Source: JBMNGG01 sp050949705 | GTDB taxonomy: Bacteria; Bacillota; Thermosediminibacteria; Thermosediminibacterales; Tepidanaerobacteraceae | Length of the DNA: 64,000 nucleotides | Direction: 5' to 3' | NCBI GenBank assembly: GCA_050949705.1 | Contig: JBMNGG010000016.1 | Coordinates: forward strand, 1 to 64,000 | Shown here: one piece after another, positions 60,252 through 64,000 of the stretch | Layout: each line of letters begins with the position of its first letter | Position numbering within the stretch: position 1 is the stretch's first letter | Program-made: the position numbers and the translations under genes | Notes under the pieces: model-generated | What the model was told of the DNA's origin: nothing | Seen by the model: only the letters and a program-made list of their open reading frames with translations | Databases searched by the model: none

Positions 60252-60376
60252 TTTGTTTTGTATGGTATAATTTTCATTAGAAGGATTTTCGTTTATAAAT
60301 ATAGAACATAATTTTAAAAGCAGGATTTTTTTTGGTGATACTTAGCAAACATATAAAAAATGTAGGGAGGTTTTTA

Positions 60377-60652
60377 ATGAAAAAATCTGCTTGCATATAC
60401 CTTTATGGTATAGTTCAAGGTGTAGGTATGAGGTATTCGGTATATAGAAAGGCCAGTAAACTTGGTCTATTCGGATATGTAAAGAATATGTCAGATGGAA
60501 GCGTTAAAGTAGAGGTTGAAGGAGAAGAGGCTTTAATATCATCTCTTCTTCATTATATAAAGAATGATGTTAGTTGGGCCCAAGTGGAAGAAATCCAAAT
60601 AGAATGGGAAGATTATAAAGGTAATTTTAATCGGTTTAGAATTGATGGGTGA
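60377..60652 (+). CDS. acyP: Acylphosphatase
   Basis: A 91-residue acylphosphatase. The catalytic Arg is in GIVQGVGMRYSVYRKA and the catalytic Asn in GYVKNMSDGSVKVEVEGEE. It hydrolyses acyl phosphates such as acetyl phosphate. GGGAGG precedes ATG 60377; an in-frame upstream extension has no ribosome site. It is separated from rarA by 5 bases. Confidence 0.94.
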   Translation: MKKSACIYLYGIVQGVGMRYSVYRKASKLGLFGYVKNMSDGSVKVEVEGEEALISSLLHYIKNDVSWAQVEEIQIEWEDYKGNFNRFRIDG

Positions 60653-60657
60653 TAATA

Positions 60658-62004
60658 ATGGAAAACCAAGCATCAATTTTTGATAAAGAGAATAAAAGTC
60701 CAGGTCCTTTGGCTGATAGAATGAGACCGAGAAATCTTGATGAATTTGTCGGGCAGGAACACATATTAGGTAAAGGCAAGATATTAAGAAAACTTATTGA
60801 AAATGACAACATTACTTCAATGATTTTATGGGGGCCACCTGGAGTTGGTAAAACAACCCTTGCAAAGATTATTGCAGAAAGAACCCATGCAAAGTTTGAG
60901 AATTTTAGTGCTGTTCTATCAGGAATAAAAGAAATAAGAGAAGTTATGAAACAAGCCGAGGAGAGGCGTTTGTATGGGTATCGTACTTTACTTTTTATTG
61001 ATGAAATACACCGATTTAATAAATCACAACAGGATGCATTTCTTCCTTTTGTAGAAAAAGGACATATAATACTAATCGGTGCAACCACTGAGAACCCGTC
61101 TTTCGAGCTTAATTCTGCCCTACTTTCCCGATCAAAAGTATTCGTTCTTAACCCTTTAAAACCCGAAAATGTAGTTACATTATTAAAAAGAGCCATTAAA
61201 GATAAAGAACGAGGCTTGGGTAAGATTAATATAAATATCCAAGACGATATTATTGAAAAACTTGCTGCTTATGCGAATGGTGATGCAAGAATAGCTTTAA
61301 ATACGCTTGAATTGGCAGTGCTTAGTTGCATTCCTGAAAAAGACGGAATAATATACATTGATGATGAAGTTCTTAAGGAGGCATTTCAAAAAAAGACATC
61401 ACTGTATGACAAAAAAGGTGAACAACATTACAATTTGATTTCTGCTTTTCATAAATCTATAAGAAATAGTGATGGCGATGCAACCATATATTGGCTTGCC
61501 AGAATGCTTGAAGCTGGTGAAGATCCTCTTTATATAGCACGAAGAATGATAAGGATAGCATCTGAGGATATAGGTCTTGCAGATCCAAATGCAATTGAAC
61601 AAACAGTAGCAGCCTTTCAGGCAGCACATTTTATAGGAATGCCTGAATGTAGTACAAGTTTAGCTCAAGCAGCTATTTACCTTGCATTAGCTCCAAAATC
61701 AAATGCTGTATATGTGGGTTATAATATGGCAAGAGAAGATGCAAAGAATACTATTGCACATCCTGTTCCATTGCACTTACGTAATGCTCCTACAGGGCTT
61801 TTAAAAGAGCTAGGCTATGGTAAGGGATATAAATATGCCCATGATTACAAAGAAAAAGTAACGAATATGAAATGTCTTCCGGACAATTTAGCTGATAAAG
61901 AATACTATAATCCTACAGGAGTAGGGGAAGAACAGAAATTTAAAGAAATAAAAGAACACATAAGAAGAATCCAAAGCAAAATTAACTCAAAGAGAAATCT
62001 TTAG
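60658..62004 (+). CDS. rarA: Replication-associated recombination protein RarA (MgsA)
   Basis: A 448-residue AAA+ ATPase acting at stalled replication forks. It has the N-terminal PLADRMRPRNLDEFVGQEH, Walker A WGPPGVGKTT, Walker B LLFIDEIHRFNKSQQD, sensor GATTENPSFELN and the C-terminal tetramerisation domain (AFHKSIRNSDGDATIYWLARML). ATG 60658 follows GGGTG. Length is typical. Confidence 0.96.
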   Translation: MENQASIFDKENKSPGPLADRMRPRNLDEFVGQEHILGKGKILRKLIENDNITSMILWGPPGVGKTTLAKIIAERTHAKFENFSAVLSGIKEIREVMKQAEERRLYGYRTLLFIDEIHRFNKSQQDAFLPFVEKGHIILIGATTENPSFELNSALLSRSKVFVLNPLKPENVVTLLKRAIKDKERGLGKININIQDDIIEKLAAYANGDARIALNTLELAVLSCIPEKDGIIYIDDEVLKEAFQKKTSLYDKKGEQHYNLISAFHKSIRNSDGDATIYWLARMLEAGEDPLYIARRMIRIASEDIGLADPNAIEQTVAAFQAAHFIGMPECSTSLAQAAIYLALAPKSNAVYVGYNMAREDAKNTIAHPVPLHLRNAPTGLLKELGYGKGYKYAHDYKEKVTNMKCLPDNLADKEYYNPTGVGEEQKFKEIKEHIRRIQSKINSKRNL

Positions 62005-62112
62005 GTGTTTCAAGCTGAAGTTTTACGTATTTAACGTATTTACCCACAGTACAACAAACTAAATCAATTAATACTAAATAATAAATCATATATGTCAGAG
62101 AAGGGAAAGAAG

Positions 62113-63075
62113 ATGTTAGATTGTTTAACTGATGTAAAAGGGATAGAAGTGGGGCATGCCCAGGATTATGAGGGAGGCACAGGTTGTACGGTTATTTTAT
62201 GTAAGAATGGTGCTGTCGCAGGTGTGGATGTTCGTGGAGGTGCTCCGGGTACCAGAGAAACTGATTTATTAGCCCCGGAAAATTTGATACAAGAAGTAAA
62301 TGCTATATATTTAAGTGGTGGTAGTGCTTTTGGGCTTGATGGTGCCTCAGGAGTTATGCATTATTTAGAGAGTCAAGGAATTGGGTTTGATGTAGGTCTA
62401 ACCAAGGTGCCTATAGTTCCGGCTGCTGTGATTTTTGATTTGAATGTAGGTGATTTTAAAAGAAGACCTGATTTTAATATGGGTTATGAGGCTTGTTTGA
62501 ATGCTGTAGGGGAAAATGATTCTATGGGTAACATTGGAGCCGGGACTGGAGCAACAGTAGGCAAGTATTTCGGCGAAGAGTTTTCTATGAAAGGTGGTCT
62601 CGGATCAGCTTCTATAACAGTAGATGGATTGGTTGTAGGTGCTTTAGTTGTAGTAAATAGCTTAGGAGATGTTGTTGATCCTGATACGGGAAATATATTA
62701 GCAGGAGCACTAGATGAGACAAAAAAAGGCTTCGCGAAGACCATAGATACTATAAAAGGTGGATTAATTAATAGAAATACTTTTGGAGGCAATACTACTA
62801 TCGGTGTAGTTGCAACAAACGGTAAACTTACGAAAGCCGAATGTGGAAGAGTTGCTTCTATGGCGCATAACGGCTATGCTAGAACTATTAGACCGGTCCA
62901 CACATTATATGATGGAGACACTATATTTTGTTTATCTACAGGTTCTATTGAAACAGATGTTTCTACTGTTGGCATTTTAGCAGCTGAAGTTATGTCAAAG
63001 GCTATAGTTCGCGCAATAAAAAGTGCGGACCCTTTATATAATAAGCAATCTTATCGTTCTATTGTCGCAAAATAG
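62113..63075 (+). CDS. P1 family (S58/DmpA-like) peptidase
   Basis: A 320-residue Ntn-hydrolase of the P1/DmpA family, a self-cleaving aminopeptidase-like group. It has GVDVRGGAPGTRETDLL, LSGGSAFGLDGASGVMHYLE, MGNIGAGTGATVGK and, at the processing site, NTTIGVVATNGKLTK, where a Thr would be the nucleophile. Substrates vary from D-amino-acid amides to beta-peptides and are not predictable here. ATG 62113 follows GGGAAAG; an earlier ATG at 62092 is possible. Confidence 0.9.
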   Translation: MLDCLTDVKGIEVGHAQDYEGGTGCTVILCKNGAVAGVDVRGGAPGTRETDLLAPENLIQEVNAIYLSGGSAFGLDGASGVMHYLESQGIGFDVGLTKVPIVPAAVIFDLNVGDFKRRPDFNMGYEACLNAVGENDSMGNIGAGTGATVGKYFGEEFSMKGGLGSASITVDGLVVGALVVVNSLGDVVDPDTGNILAGALDETKKGFAKTIDTIKGGLINRNTFGGNTTIGVVATNGKLTKAECGRVASMAHNGYARTIRPVHTLYDGDTIFCLSTGSIETDVSTVGILAAEVMSKAIVRAIKSADPLYNKQSYRSIVAK

Positions 63076-63090
63076 GGTGTCGATTATAAG

Positions 63091-63117
63091 GGATATGACA
63101 TTTTAAAATCATAATAA
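63091..63117 (+). promoter_or_regulatory. Weak SigE-like promoter candidate before yunB
   Basis: GGATATG (63091-63097) and CATAATAA (63110-63117) roughly fit the mother-cell SigE pattern (ATA ... CATAnnnT). Spacing is short, so confidence is low. Confidence 0.3.
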
Positions 63118-63169
63118 GGTAACAAAATACCCTTTTCCTGCATAGAATGGATAGGAAGGGGGTCTTTTT

Positions 63170-63817
63170 ATGTTCAGAGTCCAACGTTTTTTAAGGACTT
63201 TAAAATCAAAGTCACTTAAACCCTATTTATTTTTTTTTATCATCGTCTTCATTTTTTACAGCATTTTTAATATTGTCGAACAAAGATTGACTCCCACAAT
63301 CATAGCTATAGCAGAAGCTCGTACAAGAATAATAGCCACAGAAGCTATTAACGAAGCTGTAAGAAATAGAATAGTAAAAAATGTTCAATACAAGGACTTA
63401 ATATCAATACATAAAGATACCAGTGGTCATATAACTCTAATTCAGATTAATACTATTGAGATAAATCGCCTTGAATCAGAAACAGCATTGGAAGTAATAA
63501 ATACTCTACGTAAGGTTGCTGTGGAAGGTATATCTATACCAATGGGAGCTGTGACAGGGAGTGCTATTTTGGCTCAATATGGTCCAAACATACGCATAGG
63601 TTTGTCCCCAGCCGGGGCTTTATCTGTAAATACAATAGAAGCATTTGAGGAAGCAGGTATTAACCAAACTCGTCATAGAATAGGTCTTGAGATACTTACA
63701 GATATCCGAATAGCTATACCTTTGATAGGCTCAACCATTACTGTTAAGACTGATGTTCCATTGGCAGAAACAATAATTATAGGTAATGTTCCACATGCTA
63801 TTTTGCATTTTAAATAA
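63170..63817 (+). CDS. yunB: Sporulation protein YunB
   Basis: A 215-residue protein with one N-terminal membrane segment (YLFFFIIVFIFYSIFNIV, about 19-37). The family pattern TPTIIAIAEARTRIIATEAINEAV and PMGAVTGSAILAQYGPNIRIGL is clear, along with GLEILTDIRIAIPLI. YunB is a SigE-regulated spore protein of unknown mechanism. GAAGGGGG precedes the ATG. Confidence 0.92.
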   Translation: MFRVQRFLRTLKSKSLKPYLFFFIIVFIFYSIFNIVEQRLTPTIIAIAEARTRIIATEAINEAVRNRIVKNVQYKDLISIHKDTSGHITLIQINTIEINRLESETALEVINTLRKVAVEGISIPMGAVTGSAILAQYGPNIRIGLSPAGALSVNTIEAFEEAGINQTRHRIGLEILTDIRIAIPLIGSTITVKTDVPLAETIIIGNVPHAILHFK

Positions 63818-63901
63818 TTTTTATTCTGGTGAAACAATGAGTTTAAAGAAGCATATAAAAGTATAGGGCACTAAAAATTAAATGGAGAGCGTTTGGGATT
63901 A

Positions 63902-63986
63902 TTGAAGTTAAAATATGCTTGTGGTATATTATACATCGTTGATTGATTACTGAACTGACGAAAATATTTTAAAAAAACAGTTGACA
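63902..63986 (+). promoter_or_regulatory. Promoter-like sequences at the window end
   Basis: TTGAAG (63902-63907), 17-base spacer and TATATT (63925-63930) form one promoter. A second TTGACA lies at 63981-63986, with any -10 beyond the window. Closely spaced promoters like these often precede rRNA, tRNA or strongly expressed genes; the target lies outside. No gene is seen in 63818-64000. Confidence 0.5.
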
Positions 63987-64000
63987 CGATTTTAAGTAAC

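Noticed and set aside
1..64000. CRISPR arrays, prophage or integrative elements
   Set aside because: No regularly spaced repeats, integrase, phage structural genes or att-like repeats were seen; only the two insertion sequences are mobile.

Overview
This is a low-GC, endospore-forming anaerobe of the class Clostridia. The evidence is the spore genes (spoIIGA, sigE, sigG, ylmC, spoIIP, spoIVA, yunB, a Spo0E-like gene), a murE with the meso-diaminopimelate DNPR motif, a 2[4Fe-4S] ferredoxin, a SCIFF-type radical SAM maturase and the usual Firmicutes synteny. A Thermoanaerobacterales/Thermosediminibacterales-like genus would fit, but that is only a guess. Nearly all genes read on the plus strand.

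Layout. 1-2868: end of trmK, a Nif3-like gene, a coiled-coil zinc-ribbon protein and an RNase HI-like gene. 2880-4113: an IS30-family element flanked by a 16-bp direct repeat and sitting just upstream of the RNase P RNA promoter. 4125-4570: rnpB with promoter and terminator. 4602-7635: an unknown possible nuclease-fold gene, a D-cysteine desulfhydrase (minus strand) and a BTAD-type regulator split by a -1 frameshift at an A7 run. 7753-10256: a complete IS21-family element with a 5-bp target duplication; its right end carries an outward TTGACA that forms a hybrid promoter with flanking DNA.

10335-18022 is the main accessory locus, a cell-surface module: a small conserved protein, a large acidic secreted protein, SipW-type signal peptidase, two TasA/camelysin-like proteins, an Asp-rich protein with a sortase-like signal, a class D sortase and a secreted transglutaminase-like protein. 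Three class I cyclic-di-GMP riboswitches lie in it, one before the second TasA-like gene and two in tandem, with a terminator between them, before the transglutaminase-like gene. It looks like a c-di-GMP-controlled matrix or cell-surface system.

18229-21303: an ABC transporter of the TrpX/DUF534 type whose ATPase gene is frameshifted. It is preceded by a strong promoter, an 18-codon leader ORF and a series of alternative RNA pairings ending in two nearly identical terminators, which reads as an elaborate attenuator. 21389-24286: an SCIFF-type maturase without a visible SCIFF peptide gene, a Spo0E-like gene, a ferredoxin, an unknown protein with an RNase H-like start, and tRNA-Pro(CGG). 24384-26971: a pair of M16-family proteins (YmfF/YmfH type).

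27064-45638 is the dcw cell-wall and division cluster: MraZ boxes, mraZ, rsmH, ftsL-like, a PASTA penicillin-binding protein, murE, murF, mraY, murD, ftsW, murG, murC, murA, ftsQ, DUF881, sbp, ftsA and ftsZ. 45654-48461 holds spoIIGA-sigE-sigG. 48520-51922: ylmC, nrdR, a radical SAM protein and pgeF. 51931-60113 is a late sporulation and housekeeping block: DUF1614, spoIIP, YIEGIA, its capping subunit, two DUF3189 paralogues, der, gpsA and spoIVA. 60133-64000: a long imperfect palindrome, acylphosphatase, rarA, a P1-family peptidase, yunB and promoter-like sequences at the very end.
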